A stretch of DNA of 64,000 nt from Temperatibacter marinus (GTDB lineage Bacteria > Pseudomonadota > Alphaproteobacteria > Sphingomonadales > Kordiimonadaceae), in assembly GCF_031598375.1 (NCBI RefSeq), contig NZ_CP123872.1, positions 1,240,001-1,304,000 of the forward strand, in the 5' to 3' direction. The position numbers and the translations under genes are program-made. The notes beneath the pieces were generated by a model. That model ran no database searches and was not told the DNA's origin. It was given only the letters and a program-made list of their open reading frames with translations. Within the stretch, counting starts at the first letter, position 1. Every line of letters starts with the position of its first letter. This document shows, piece after piece, positions 44,838-53,931 of the stretch.

Positions 44838-46816
44838 TCCGCTTGATAAACAATTTTACCGTCTACATATGTGACAAGAACTTTCGTTTTACAGTGGGGC
44901 CCTTTAAAAGCCTCACATATACTATAAGCTTCTCGGCTATAGGCTAATGTTGGGGTTTTCCCCAATGTTTCAGCGGCTTTGATGATGTCATGGTTTATGA
45001 TAATAAAATCTGCTTTTTTCCCGATTTCTAGGGAACCAGTCATGTGATCATGATTCAATGCTTTTGCACCATTGATGGTATGGGCATCAATCAGATCTCT
45101 GATGGAAAGCCGCTCCCGCTTATTCATCATCATCCATTGAGGGTCTACTTGCTTATTCGCCCCTTCTAGAGAAGGAGTGATGAAATCGCCGCGCATCAGA
45201 CCGTACATGATGTCGGAAAAGGGACGCAGCCCCACTGCTTCGACAGGGACATCGCTTCCAGCAGAGAGTGTCGCGCCGTGCTCTTGCATGCTCTTAAAGA
45301 TATATGCCTTACTCATATAGTCTGAGTTTTGATTATAAAGATCCTTGAATTCATAGACATTATTATGTCGCTGTAAGAAAGGCATAACGGTTACGTCATA
45401 AGCGGGACTTGGGGAAAGCCAAGATAAAGTTGGGGTGACAAAAACACCCAGATCTTTGAGCCGGCCTAAATCATTCGGATCCATGACTTGCATATGAGAA
45501 ATATTGTGCGGCAAAGTGCTTAGTTGTCTCGCTCTTGCTGCTTCTATCGCCGTGAGTGTGACATCGATGGCGCGATCGCCGAGAGAATGAAAATGTGCTG
45601 TAATCCCTGCTTTATCAAGGGCCTTAACAGTATCGATTAAACTTTTTTCATCAAATTCTATGATCCCATAATTTTGGGTATCATGGCTGTAGGTTGTGTG
45701 GCCTTTTTGATCCCAATGAACCGTTTTATACGGACTTTTCAAGGCGGCAGTTTGGGTTGGGGTTTCAATCACACCGTCTACCATAATTTTCACTGCCATA
45801 GATTTTAAAAAATCAGAATAAGGGGCTAAATCACGGCTCACCTTTAGGACATCCTGAATAAAGGCTTCGGTCTTAATTTTGTTGTTTTGGTCCACATAGA
45901 GATCTTCTCTCAGGGCGTAAGCTAACGTCAGTCGGACCTTCAATTCATTCTTCTCAGCAAGAGGTTTGAATACGGCGATTTCTCTATCTGTCGACCACAC
46001 ATCCTGTGCAGAGGTCACCCCTTTAGATAAAAAGAAGTGGTTGATATCATCCGCTCTAGAGATCAAAGAATTGACAGACTCTTTCTTATAGAAAAAGAGA
46101 TCATAGGCTCCAGCATCTTTAATCAAACCAGACGGCCGTCCTTCTGCGTCCCGAGCAAAATATTCCTGGTAGGCTTTCAAATCCGTTTTTAATGTCTCTG
46201 CGGTTACAGCAATTGCTTTTTCATGGAGGGTTGCCCCGTGCATAAATCCATAACTGTTGGTGGCATAGGCATGGCCGTCTGTGCCGAGAAGGTAAACAAT
46301 ATGCGTCTCACTCACTTGATCAAGACCGTCTCGTAAACTTGCATAAGGGCCCAAAAATTGAGGGCTGTCGACACCATAGCCACTGAACTGGCCAACTGTA
46401 ATCCAAGAGCCCGATTTTGGAAGTTGTTGCCCGTCAGATTGGAGACATTTCTTAATATAATCAATGATTTCCTGCAGTGTGAATATATTACCTTCAGGGA
46501 GCGTGCAGGTCAATTTTTCGACGGCGAGTAAAGGATGGACATGAGCATCATGCAGACCAGGTAAGATCATCTTTCCTTTTAGGTCAATCATTTCTGTATG
46601 AGGGCCTGCGTAGGTTGTAGCTTTGTTGATTGACCCAGCATATAGAATTGTATCGCCTTTAATGGCGAGGGCCGTCACTGACGATTGTTGATCATCAGCC
46701 GTATAAATGACACCATTCCAAAAAATTTTATCGGCACCCTTATCGTCAGCCGCCATAAGCGGCATGCTAATGAATAGAAAGAGAGTTAAACTATATAGGG
46801 TGCAATTTTTTATCAT
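44834..46816 (-). CDS. Secreted YtcJ-like amidohydrolase
   Basis: 660 residues. A signal peptide (about 1-22) is followed by an amidohydrolase family 3 domain: the metal motif in LPGLHDAHVHPLLA, TAHFHSLGDRAIDVTL, SGSDVPVEA and the C-terminal GSLEIGKKADFIIINHD. Family members hydrolyse amides, formamides or similar C-N bonds; substrates are usually unknown. Its start overlaps the stop of the upstream TPR-sulfotransferase by 4 bp (ATGA type), so the two are translationally coupled although one appears periplasmic and the other cytoplasmic. Confidence 0.87.
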   Translation of the reverse strand: MIKNCTLYSLTLFLFISMPLMAADDKGADKIFWNGVIYTADDQQSSVTALAIKGDTILYAGSINKATTYAGPHTEMIDLKGKMILPGLHDAHVHPLLAVEKLTCTLPEGNIFTLQEIIDYIKKCLQSDGQQLPKSGSWITVGQFSGYGVDSPQFLGPYASLRDGLDQVSETHIVYLLGTDGHAYATNSYGFMHGATLHEKAIAVTAETLKTDLKAYQEYFARDAEGRPSGLIKDAGAYDLFFYKKESVNSLISRADDINHFFLSKGVTSAQDVWSTDREIAVFKPLAEKNELKVRLTLAYALREDLYVDQNNKIKTEAFIQDVLKVSRDLAPYSDFLKSMAVKIMVDGVIETPTQTAALKSPYKTVHWDQKGHTTYSHDTQNYGIIEFDEKSLIDTVKALDKAGITAHFHSLGDRAIDVTLTAIEAARARQLSTLPHNISHMQVMDPNDLGRLKDLGVFVTPTLSWLSPSPAYDVTVMPFLQRHNNVYEFKDLYNQNSDYMSKAYIFKSMQEHGATLSAGSDVPVEAVGLRPFSDIMYGLMRGDFITPSLEGANKQVDPQWMMMNKRERLSIRDLIDAHTINGAKALNHDHMTGSLEIGKKADFIIINHDIIKAAETLGKTPTLAYSREAYSICEAFKGPHCKTKVLVTYVDGKIVYQAD

Positions 46817-48834
46817 GATAACCCTGCCTTTTTTACTGTGGTCGGGAGTCGGTCCAATATGTCTTCAAGACTATACTTCCAGTCTTCAAGATGGCTTTCA
46901 TATTCGCGCCACTTGCCAAGACCTCCTTTATAGATTGGCTGGCGAACTTGTTCTGAACTGGCCGTGAGCACAGCCCGTTTATTTTCATGAAAATTCAGGC
47001 AATTTTCTTCAAAGGGCAGGCCGCAAAAGTCTAGAAGCCCCCTGACTTGGTCTTCCAAATTAAGAACAGTATGCTCGTAATGCGCTGTGTAAATTTTCCC
47101 GGGCAGGACGGAGTGCCAGTAAGTCATAAGAGAATCATAATTTTGGTAATATTCTCCCAGTTCAAAGATATCGTAGGTGAAATTCTGCCCAGCCGCGAAT
47201 AGCTGCTTGTAAGCCCCGAGACAACTATCAAGAGGATGCCGTCTCGCATCAATAATCTTTGCATTGGGGAGGATGGTTGATAAAAGCCCGATATGAGCAA
47301 AATTGTTCGGTAGTTTATCCGTGAAAAACGGCTTTCCTTCCACTCTGTGCGGTTTCACGGCTTCGAGATATTCTTGACCATAAGCCTTAAAGTCCATATC
47401 TCGTAGGTCCAGAACAGACTGAGGGTAGTGAATTTTATCAACGCGGTATTTGCCAATTGAACTAGCGATCCGGCCGAGATCGGAAAGCTCAGCCGTTCCT
47501 TCAACTTGACTATGGCTCGCAAGAATTTGCTCTATAAGTGTCGAGCCCGATCGCGGTAAACCAACGATAAATATAGGATCTGGACTCGGATCTCCAACGG
47601 CTTTTTTCTCTTCTAAAAAGTCAGCAGTAAACGTATCCATAAGTCCTTTATGCATTACATTCATTTGAGCTGGGTCGAACGTGACTGAAGGCCGCTGTTT
47701 CAGGTTGCCTTCATGGTAGTGATGCCAAGCTTTGTCAAACTCCTTTTGATCTTCATAGGCTTTCCCTAGGGAGAAATGCATATGGACAGATGATTTGACG
47801 TCCAGCTGTTCGTTGGTGGCAAGCTGCTCTTCCATGGCTTTGATCTCAGTGTCTCTAAATTTAAAAATCTTTAAATTCGCCATTGACCAATAGACTTCAC
47901 CGTAATCAGGTCTCAACTCGATAGCACGTCTATAGGCCGTCAGAGACTCTTCCATATGTCCTGTTGTTTTTAAAACATGTCCAAATCCCATTTGATAGCC
48001 TGCAATTTCAGGCCTAATACTAATGAGCTTTCTATAAACATCTAAGGCTTTATCTGGGAAGTTTGCGGTTCCATATGCACTGGCTAGACCTGCAAGAGCA
48101 TCTGCGTTATCGGCCTCATGGATCAGAACGGCCTCAAAGCATTTAATGGCTTCATCTGCCCGCATCAGGCTCTGTAAAAGCCCCCCTAAGTCGAGCCAAG
48201 CAAAAAGAAAATCTGGGGCTATGTCTGTTGCCCGTCTCAATAAAGCCTCTGCATCGGAGAGTTTTTTATCCTGATCTCTGTAGCTAAGCGCGAGTAAACG
48301 CATAGCATCAACATTATCAGGCGCTTCTCTGAGGGCTTTTTTGAAAGCTATTTCCGCCTCTTCAAGGCGGCCGGACCGGATATGCTCGAGACCAATTGCA
48401 ATATTCTCTTTGCCTTTATCACGAGTAAAATAATCTTGAAAGGAGGTGTCTGCCTCTTGACCGCGTCCCATAGCAGCAAGGACTTGGCCAATTTTTTTAT
48501 GAACTTCGGCGTTGGACGAATCTAATCTTGCAGCCCTTTCAAGTAGTGGTAAGGCTTCTTCAAGATCGCCCTTTTGGGCCAAGATGCTTCCTAAATCTTC
48601 ATATAAGGGAGGAAAATCATCTGTGATGGTCAGTGCAAATCTAAGCTGTTGTTCGGCTGCTTCGCCCTTTCCTTGACGCAATAGGCTATGGGCCAATAAT
48701 CGTAAAAAAGGAGGGCTGGATGGATTTTCAATCAGAACATCGCGGCAGAGTGCCTCAGCTTGCTTAGCTTTGCCCGTTTTTAAAGCATTAATAATTTTTG
48801 CGGATTGTGCGGCTAAATGCATCTCTTGTGTCAC
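46813..48834 (-). CDS. TPR-sulfotransferase (second, with more repeats)
   Basis: About 673 residues. At least nine tetratricopeptide repeats (about 15-390, for example LGSILAQKGDLEEALPLLER and LGGLLQSLMRADEAIKCFEA) precede a sulfotransferase domain (about 430-673) with the PAPS loop FIVGLPRSGSTLIEQILAS and KIIDARRHPLDSC. The catalytic half is closely similar to that of 37032-38627 (shared HSQVEGT, ASSEQVRQPIY and CGLPFEE). The frame opens at 48873, but a GTG at 48834 has a GGAGG ribosome site five bases away and fits the protein start. It is coupled to the amidohydrolase and divergent from the beta-hydroxylase-like gene. Confidence 0.88.
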   Translation of the reverse strand: MTQEMHLAAQSAKIINALKTGKAKQAEALCRDVLIENPSSPPFLRLLAHSLLRQGKGEAAEQQLRFALTITDDFPPLYEDLGSILAQKGDLEEALPLLERAARLDSSNAEVHKKIGQVLAAMGRGQEADTSFQDYFTRDKGKENIAIGLEHIRSGRLEEAEIAFKKALREAPDNVDAMRLLALSYRDQDKKLSDAEALLRRATDIAPDFLFAWLDLGGLLQSLMRADEAIKCFEAVLIHEADNADALAGLASAYGTANFPDKALDVYRKLISIRPEIAGYQMGFGHVLKTTGHMEESLTAYRRAIELRPDYGEVYWSMANLKIFKFRDTEIKAMEEQLATNEQLDVKSSVHMHFSLGKAYEDQKEFDKAWHHYHEGNLKQRPSVTFDPAQMNVMHKGLMDTFTADFLEEKKAVGDPSPDPIFIVGLPRSGSTLIEQILASHSQVEGTAELSDLGRIASSIGKYRVDKIHYPQSVLDLRDMDFKAYGQEYLEAVKPHRVEGKPFFTDKLPNNFAHIGLLSTILPNAKIIDARRHPLDSCLGAYKQLFAAGQNFTYDIFELGEYYQNYDSLMTYWHSVLPGKIYTAHYEHTVLNLEDQVRGLLDFCGLPFEENCLNFHENKRAVLTASSEQVRQPIYKGGLGKWREYESHLEDWKYSLEDILDRLPTTVKKAGLS

Positions 48835-49019
48835 GTCTTCCTCCAGAAATAATCCCATCTTTAGTGTTAGCAAAGAAAAGGCCTGATCTGAACTGAAAAG
48901 TCCTGCCCTATATATTTTTCGCCCATGACTGAATTTCTTTCATCCTTGAAAGAGACTTTCTCCTTGAGCTTTGTGCTGGACTTACCATAATGGAAGTGAA
49001 CAAGGGAGGAGTGTGCGCC

Positions 49020-49592
49020 ATGGATATTGCGGTGCCTGTAAAAAATTTAGGACCTGTCGATGTGGCGCCGCTGATAAAAGCGGTGCTCGCTCAGGACGAA
49101 GCATCATGGTTTGAACAGGATTATCGGCAAAAATCATATGATGTGCACAAAGAGACCAGTTCAATAGTCATGATCTTTTGTGATGATGAATGGCCAAATG
49201 TTTCCACCTTCAAGGACAAGGGCTGGGATAAGCTCGAGTCCGCGTTGATGCCAACAATCAATCGGATTATTGCAGAGAATTATCCAGCGGGCGGAACTAT
49301 TCTAAGGGCCATGGTCGCCCGCTTGCATCCTAAAGGACGGATTACGCCCCATGTTGATGCCAAACCGTCTTTTCATGCGGGTCATAGAGTGCATATCCCT
49401 TTGGTTACAAATCCTGCTTGTCGGTTCACAGTAGACGGTCGCCCCTACAAGTTTGAAGTGGGACAAGCATACGAGATAAATAATCAAAAGCCCCATAGTG
49501 TCATCAACAACGGGCGGGACAATCGGCTTCATATTATTTTTGATTATATGCCTAAAGGGATGAATGAGGAAGATGATGGAAGCAGTAGATAA
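49020..49592 (+). CDS. Aspartyl/asparaginyl beta-hydroxylase-like oxygenase
   Basis: About 190 residues. The double-stranded beta-helix iron site is visible as PHVD in RITPHVDAKPSFHAGHRVHI with the distal histidine in NNQKPHSVINNG, and an Arg in DNRLHIIFDY that could bind 2-oxoglutarate. Family enzymes hydroxylate Asp/Asn side chains in peptides or related small molecules. An ATG at 48990 is possible, but AGGGAGGA at 49003-49010 favours 49020. It overlaps the homocysteine methyltransferase gene and is divergent from a TPR-sulfotransferase. The substrate is unknown. Confidence 0.83.
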   Translation: MDIAVPVKNLGPVDVAPLIKAVLAQDEASWFEQDYRQKSYDVHKETSSIVMIFCDDEWPNVSTFKDKGWDKLESALMPTINRIIAENYPAGGTILRAMVARLHPKGRITPHVDAKPSFHAGHRVHIPLVTNPACRFTVDGRPYKFEVGQAYEINNQKPHSVINNGRDNRLHIIFDYMPKGMNEEDDGSSR

Positions 49593-50463
49593 GATTATTA
49601 TCATGGACGGGGCCATGGGCACTGAGCTGAGAGCAAGGGGGGCGCGCGTGGCGGATTATAAGTCCTCTGCTTGGTCGGCTTTTGCCTTGCTGGAAGACCC
49701 AGATGTTATCGAAGAAATTCATCTTGATTATATTCTGGCAGGTGCCAGGGTTATTACAGCTAATAATTATGCTGTGACCTCGTCATTATTAGAGCGCGCA
49801 GGCCTCGAAGCAAGGCAGGAAGAGTTGCTGAAACAGGCTGTTGAATTGGCCCTTAAGGCGCGAAAAAGAGCTGGAATCTCTTCAGTAAAAATTGCTGCCT
49901 CTCTCCCTCCGCTCAATACCAGCTATCAATCTGATTTGGTCGGTGATTTTGACCATATTTTAACGGAGTACCAACACATTGCACACAGTGTTAAACATTC
50001 AGTAGATATGTTTATTTGCGAGACAATGACCACTATTTCAGAGGCAAAAGCGGCCGCGAGAGCTGGATGCGCAACAGGGGTGCCGACCTTTGTTTCTTTT
50101 ACCCTAGAGCCCTCAACCGGTAAATTGCGCGGCGGAGAAACAATAGAAGCTTTGGTAACGGGACTTGCTGACTTACCAATCGCTGGATTTTTGTTCAATT
50201 GCTGTGATTGTCATACCATTTTGAAAATGCTGCCTGAGCTTTCAGCCTTGGTCACGGTTCCAATTGGCGCCTATGCGAACCCAGTTTTACACGAGCCCTT
50301 AGAGAATGGGGAGCCCGAACAGGTTATTGCCAAGCCATTAAATGCCGAAGAATACGCAGACCAAGTGGTTCAATGGGTTCAAGCCGGTGCGACCTATGTC
50401 GGTGGCTGCTGTGATACAAGTCCCGCCTATATACAGCGTATGAAGCAGAAATTAAATCACTGA
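49576..50463 (+). CDS. Homocysteine S-methyltransferase family protein
   Basis: About 295 residues of a TIM-barrel methyltransferase. The opening IMDGAMGTELRARG, the zinc cysteine in FLFNCCDCHT and the C-terminal pair in VGGCCDTSP match MmuM/BHMT-like enzymes, which move a methyl group from S-methylmethionine, betaine or a similar onium donor to homocysteine. Several ATGs are clustered at 49564-49576; GAGGA at 49566-49570 best serves 49576. The gene overlaps the beta-hydroxylase gene by 17 bp. A methyl-onium donor would fit the BCCT carrier in the region; this is inference. Confidence 0.87.
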   Translation: MEAVDKIIIMDGAMGTELRARGARVADYKSSAWSAFALLEDPDVIEEIHLDYILAGARVITANNYAVTSSLLERAGLEARQEELLKQAVELALKARKRAGISSVKIAASLPPLNTSYQSDLVGDFDHILTEYQHIAHSVKHSVDMFICETMTTISEAKAAARAGCATGVPTFVSFTLEPSTGKLRGGETIEALVTGLADLPIAGFLFNCCDCHTILKMLPELSALVTVPIGAYANPVLHEPLENGEPEQVIAKPLNAEEYADQVVQWVQAGATYVGGCCDTSPAYIQRMKQKLNH

Positions 50464-50479
50464 AGCCATATTTCTCTGG

Positions 50480-52459
50480 TTAAAGAGTCATGGCGATTGA
50501 AAAGCCCTCTCTCGTGGCAGCAAGGGGAGAGCGGGGTGCAAAAGCATCTCCCAATAATTTAACATCTATCCCTGCATCCCTTAGAGGACCTAATAAATCA
50601 TTATTAGGAACGCGCGCTGTTGAAAAGGTGATGGCTGCGATATTTTCAACGTCTACCATAGAGCCATTGTAAACATTTTTAAGGCGAACGATGCCGTCTT
50701 CCAGACGATCCAAAAACTCAGGTTCTACACTGGTAATAATTTCAATCTTTTTGTCGTGTAAACGCTGATAAAAGCCCTGTCGATTCACAAGGGCCATATC
50801 TGAGCCTATGCGTTCACGGGGGGTGGCAAGAACAAGATGATCAAATACAGAACTAAAATATTCAGCGGCCGCATAGGTCATGTCTGTATGATCCTGGTCA
50901 TAAATAAGCAGGGTCCCTGCTTCACTGCGCGACCTGTCTAGGAACATTTCAGAGAAAAGTCTAAGATCGATGATAAAGCCCTCTGCAGCATATTCTTCAG
51001 GAATGAAATTTGGGATTGATGGGGTAGAGCCTGTCGCTAACAGAACAACATCGGGTTCAAGAGCTTTAATATCCTCAGCAGTTGCTTCAGTTCCAAGCTT
51101 AAACGTGACCCCTTGTTTAACCGCAGCTTCATATTGATAATCATAGATGCTGGATAGGTTTTCTCCGCCCGGTAATTCAGCGTGGAGGCGGGTTTTGCCG
51201 CCTACTTCTTGTGACGCTGAAAAGAGCGTAACTACATGCCCCCGCGCCGCCGCCACCCATGCAGCCTCAAGGCCAGAAATTCCGCCGCCGACAATCACAA
51301 CCTTTTTGCTGATTTCTGCGGCAGAAGGGGTCCAATCGTCTTCACCAGGTTGCCCTACAAGGGGGTTGTTATCACATTCAAGTTTATTCCCGTCTACAAT
51401 GGTTCTCCAGCACGTATTACAAGAAACACAGTACCGAATGGTACCTTCGCGGCCCTCCCTGGCTTTATTGCCAAAGGCGGGGTCTGTCACAAGGGGGCGT
51501 CCGAAGAATGCCAATTCAGCTTGCCCTGATGTGAGTGCATGTTCTGCTTCGTTTGGGTCTGTCATATACCCAAGGGCGCCAGTGGGAATAGAGGGAGCTG
51601 CTTTTCGAATCTCAGCAATTTTCCCATTGTAAGGCGCCCGGTCTCCGTGCGCGTCAGGCAAATGGGTATAAAGCGAATTCGCGTGTGCGCCCCAAGCAAA
51701 AGTCCAATAGTCAAAGTGACCATGATCTCCAATTTCTTTGGCAATATTAAAGGCTTCTGTCATATCGATGCCACCTGGTACATAATCTTCACCGGGTAGT
51801 TTGAGGCCAAGGATGAAGTGATTGCCGCATCGCTCTCTGATGGCATCAATAAGGCTGATGATCATTTGACAGCGACGTCTTGTATCACCGCCAAAACTAT
51901 CGTCTCTCTTATTGGCTTGTGGCGATAAAAATTGATGGAATATATGGCCGTGTCCTGCTGAAATTTCTACCCCTGAAAAACCACAGTTTTTAAGCTTTAA
52001 AGTCGAGTCTGCAAAAGTTTCAATCATTGCCAAAATTTCTTGTTCTGACATAGGGTGAGGTACCGTCCAGCTCAGGTCGTCCGGTAAGGCTGAAGCCCCC
52101 ACGGCGTTGCTTCCACGGCCTACTTCATGTCGGCCCCGACCAAACTCTTGAATTTGCCCTAGCAAACGAGTGTCTTCCCCTTCGACGGCAGCAGCAAGTC
52201 TAGCGAGTGCCTCTAATCCGGCTTGAGAGAAGACAGTGGGACGTCGCGGATCTGCTTCGTGACGCTCTAGCAAGGCAAGGGGTTCTGTGACGATGAGACC
52301 TGTACCGCCTTTAGCACGGCTATGATGATAATTGATGAAATTTTCTGTCAGGACACCGTCTTTACAAAAGCGGGTAGTCATAGAGGCATGACCCAAGCGA
52401 TTTTTCAATGTCATGCCGGCCATTTTCATAGGAGAAAAGAGAGTAGGATAACTGCTCAT
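50480..52459 (-). CDS. Old-yellow-enzyme/2,4-dienoyl-CoA-reductase-like FMN, Fe-S, FAD enzyme
   Basis: 659 residues in three parts: an FMN TIM barrel (about 1-345; SAGHGHIFHQFLSPQANKR, GRPLVTDPAF), a [4Fe-4S] segment with cysteines in RYCVSCNTCW plus LECDNN, and a C-terminal FAD/NAD(P) domain (VVIVGGGISGLEAAWVAAARG). This layout is shared by 2,4-dienoyl-CoA reductase, trimethylamine dehydrogenase, bile-acid enoyl reductases and N-methylproline demethylase. It could reduce an enone/dienoyl bond or demethylate an amine. Convergent with the methyltransferase gene (16 bp) and divergent from the HapK-SDR fusion. Confidence 0.88.
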   Translation of the reverse strand: MSSYPTLFSPMKMAGMTLKNRLGHASMTTRFCKDGVLTENFINYHHSRAKGGTGLIVTEPLALLERHEADPRRPTVFSQAGLEALARLAAAVEGEDTRLLGQIQEFGRGRHEVGRGSNAVGASALPDDLSWTVPHPMSEQEILAMIETFADSTLKLKNCGFSGVEISAGHGHIFHQFLSPQANKRDDSFGGDTRRRCQMIISLIDAIRERCGNHFILGLKLPGEDYVPGGIDMTEAFNIAKEIGDHGHFDYWTFAWGAHANSLYTHLPDAHGDRAPYNGKIAEIRKAAPSIPTGALGYMTDPNEAEHALTSGQAELAFFGRPLVTDPAFGNKAREGREGTIRYCVSCNTCWRTIVDGNKLECDNNPLVGQPGEDDWTPSAAEISKKVVIVGGGISGLEAAWVAAARGHVVTLFSASQEVGGKTRLHAELPGGENLSSIYDYQYEAAVKQGVTFKLGTEATAEDIKALEPDVVLLATGSTPSIPNFIPEEYAAEGFIIDLRLFSEMFLDRSRSEAGTLLIYDQDHTDMTYAAAEYFSSVFDHLVLATPRERIGSDMALVNRQGFYQRLHDKKIEIITSVEPEFLDRLEDGIVRLKNVYNGSMVDVENIAAITFSTARVPNNDLLGPLRDAGIDVKLLGDAFAPRSPLAATREGFSIAMTL

Positions 52460-52589
52460 AATAACACACCCTGTATCAAGTAGTACACAGCCATATACCG
52501 GGATATTCCCGTCTAAGTCGCCGTAATCCTTGAAAAATATTATAGTATAGTTGACGTCACAAAATAATTGTTATTCACTTTAATTACAG

Positions 52590-52601
52590 TAGTTCATCTC
52601 A
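52590..52601. promoter_or_regulatory. Weak LysR-box-like site in a divergent promoter
   Basis: TAGTTCATCTCA agrees at 10 of 12 positions with TAGTTTTTCTCA found before the LysR gene. It lies between the divergent flavoenzyme and HapK-SDR genes. Tentative. Confidence 0.25.
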
Positions 52602-52722
52602 AGCTGGGCGTAAATGACTTAGCTCAATGGCACTGCCTTAAAAATGTGTATGATAAACTGCGACATAAAAAGCGACCCCAGCGAGAGGGAAGCATTTGTT
52701 GTATTCTATGGGAGAAGGGAAG

Positions 52723-53877
52723 ATGAGTACACTCGTTGTATTATTTAACTTAAAAGAAGGCGCGGATGTCGCCCAATATGAGAAATGGGCAGAGACAACA
52801 GATCTTGCGATCGTTAGGAAATTATCTTCCATCGAAGCTTTTCGTTTATTCAAGTCTGAGGGCCTGTTGATGAGCGAAGACACACCGCCTTATGCGTATG
52901 TCGAACTCATCGATGTGAAAGACATGGAACAATTTGGGGCGGATGTCGGCACGGACGTTATGCAAAAAGTTGCCGGAGAATTCCAAGAATTTGCAGATAA
53001 TCCAATGTTTATACTGACCAGCGAACTTTTCCCGGCCGCTCCGAAGAGACCGCTCGAAGGAAAAGTCGCCGTGATTACAGGGTCTGGTCGTGAGGCTGGA
53101 CTTGGTGTTGCAATTGCAAAGCGCCTTGCCGAGGAAGGGGCTTCTATTGTCATTTCAGATTTAGGTCAGTCTCAAGATGAAGCCACGCCAGATCGTATGA
53201 TTGGATCGACTTCAGAAATGCAAGAAATTGCTGACTCGATCCGTGCTCTTGGTGTTGAAGTCTCTACATGCCCTTGTGACGTCAGAGATAAAGGCCAAGT
53301 TGAAGCGCTGGCCCAGCATGCTGTGGACACTCATGGTAGCCTTGATATCTGGGTCAATAACGCAGGCATCGGTTATATCATGAAGCCTATGGAAGAGATT
53401 TCTGAAGAAGATTGGCGTGCTGTCATTGACGTGAACCTCTCTGGCGCTTTCTTTGGAGTGCAGGCTGCAGCCCAAGCCATGAAGGCGCAGGGCAGTGGCG
53501 GTAGGATTATAAATATTGCCAGTCAAGCGGCTAAATCAGGTTTCCCTTTTGCTCAGGCCTATTGTAGTTCCAAGCACGGCCTTGTAGGCCTTGCTCGGTC
53601 AGCAGCCATTGAACTGGGGAGCCATGCGATCACAGTCAACAATGTGTGCCCGAACCATGTGACAACGGGGTTGGGAGCATGGCAAAATGAATATTTTGCA
53701 GAAAAACTTGGTAAAACACTTGAGCAATATAAAAAGGATATGGCCGACCGTATTCCTTTGGGCCGTCCTGGCTTGGCATCTGATACAGCCAATGCTGTGG
53801 CTTTCCTCTGTTCAGACCAAGCTCAATATATTACGGCTGAATCGATGAATGTGTCGGGCGGCGAGGAACCACATTAA
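52723..53877 (+). CDS. HapK-like (REDY) domain fused to a short-chain dehydrogenase
   Basis: About 384 residues. The N-terminal 100 residues (STLVVLFNLKEGADVAQYEK, AYVELIDVKDMEQF) resemble the ferredoxin-like REDY/HapK domain. From about residue 112 a full SDR follows: GKVAVITGSGREAGLGVAIA, DIWVNNAGIGY, a Ser in NIASQAAK, then AYCSSKHGLVGL with Tyr and Lys. Such a fusion is not one I know from a characterised enzyme. GGAGAAGG at 52711-52718 fixes the start at 52723. It is divergent from the flavoenzyme, so both may act on the same substrate. Confidence 0.82.
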   Translation: MSTLVVLFNLKEGADVAQYEKWAETTDLAIVRKLSSIEAFRLFKSEGLLMSEDTPPYAYVELIDVKDMEQFGADVGTDVMQKVAGEFQEFADNPMFILTSELFPAAPKRPLEGKVAVITGSGREAGLGVAIAKRLAEEGASIVISDLGQSQDEATPDRMIGSTSEMQEIADSIRALGVEVSTCPCDVRDKGQVEALAQHAVDTHGSLDIWVNNAGIGYIMKPMEEISEEDWRAVIDVNLSGAFFGVQAAAQAMKAQGSGGRIINIASQAAKSGFPFAQAYCSSKHGLVGLARSAAIELGSHAITVNNVCPNHVTTGLGAWQNEYFAEKLGKTLEQYKKDMADRIPLGRPGLASDTANAVAFLCSDQAQYITAESMNVSGGEEPH

Positions 53878-53885
53878 ACGGAAAA

Positions 53886-53909
53886 AAAGAGGCCATTGAA
53901 AGCCTCTTT
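53886..53909. terminator. Terminator between convergent genes
   Basis: AAAGAGGC (53886-53893) and GCCTCTTT (53902-53909) form a perfect 8-bp stem with flanking A- and T-runs, able to stop transcription from both sides. Confidence 0.8.
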
Positions 53910-53931
53910 AAAATTTATCATGGTCTCCGAA

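Noticed and set aside
51147-51632. A 161-codon frame on the plus strand
   Set aside because: It is antisense to the flavoenzyme, which has continuous domain motifs through this stretch.
52551-52560. TTGACGTCAC as a -35 box or TGACGTCA operator
   Set aside because: No acceptable -10 element at the right distance and no second copy in the window.
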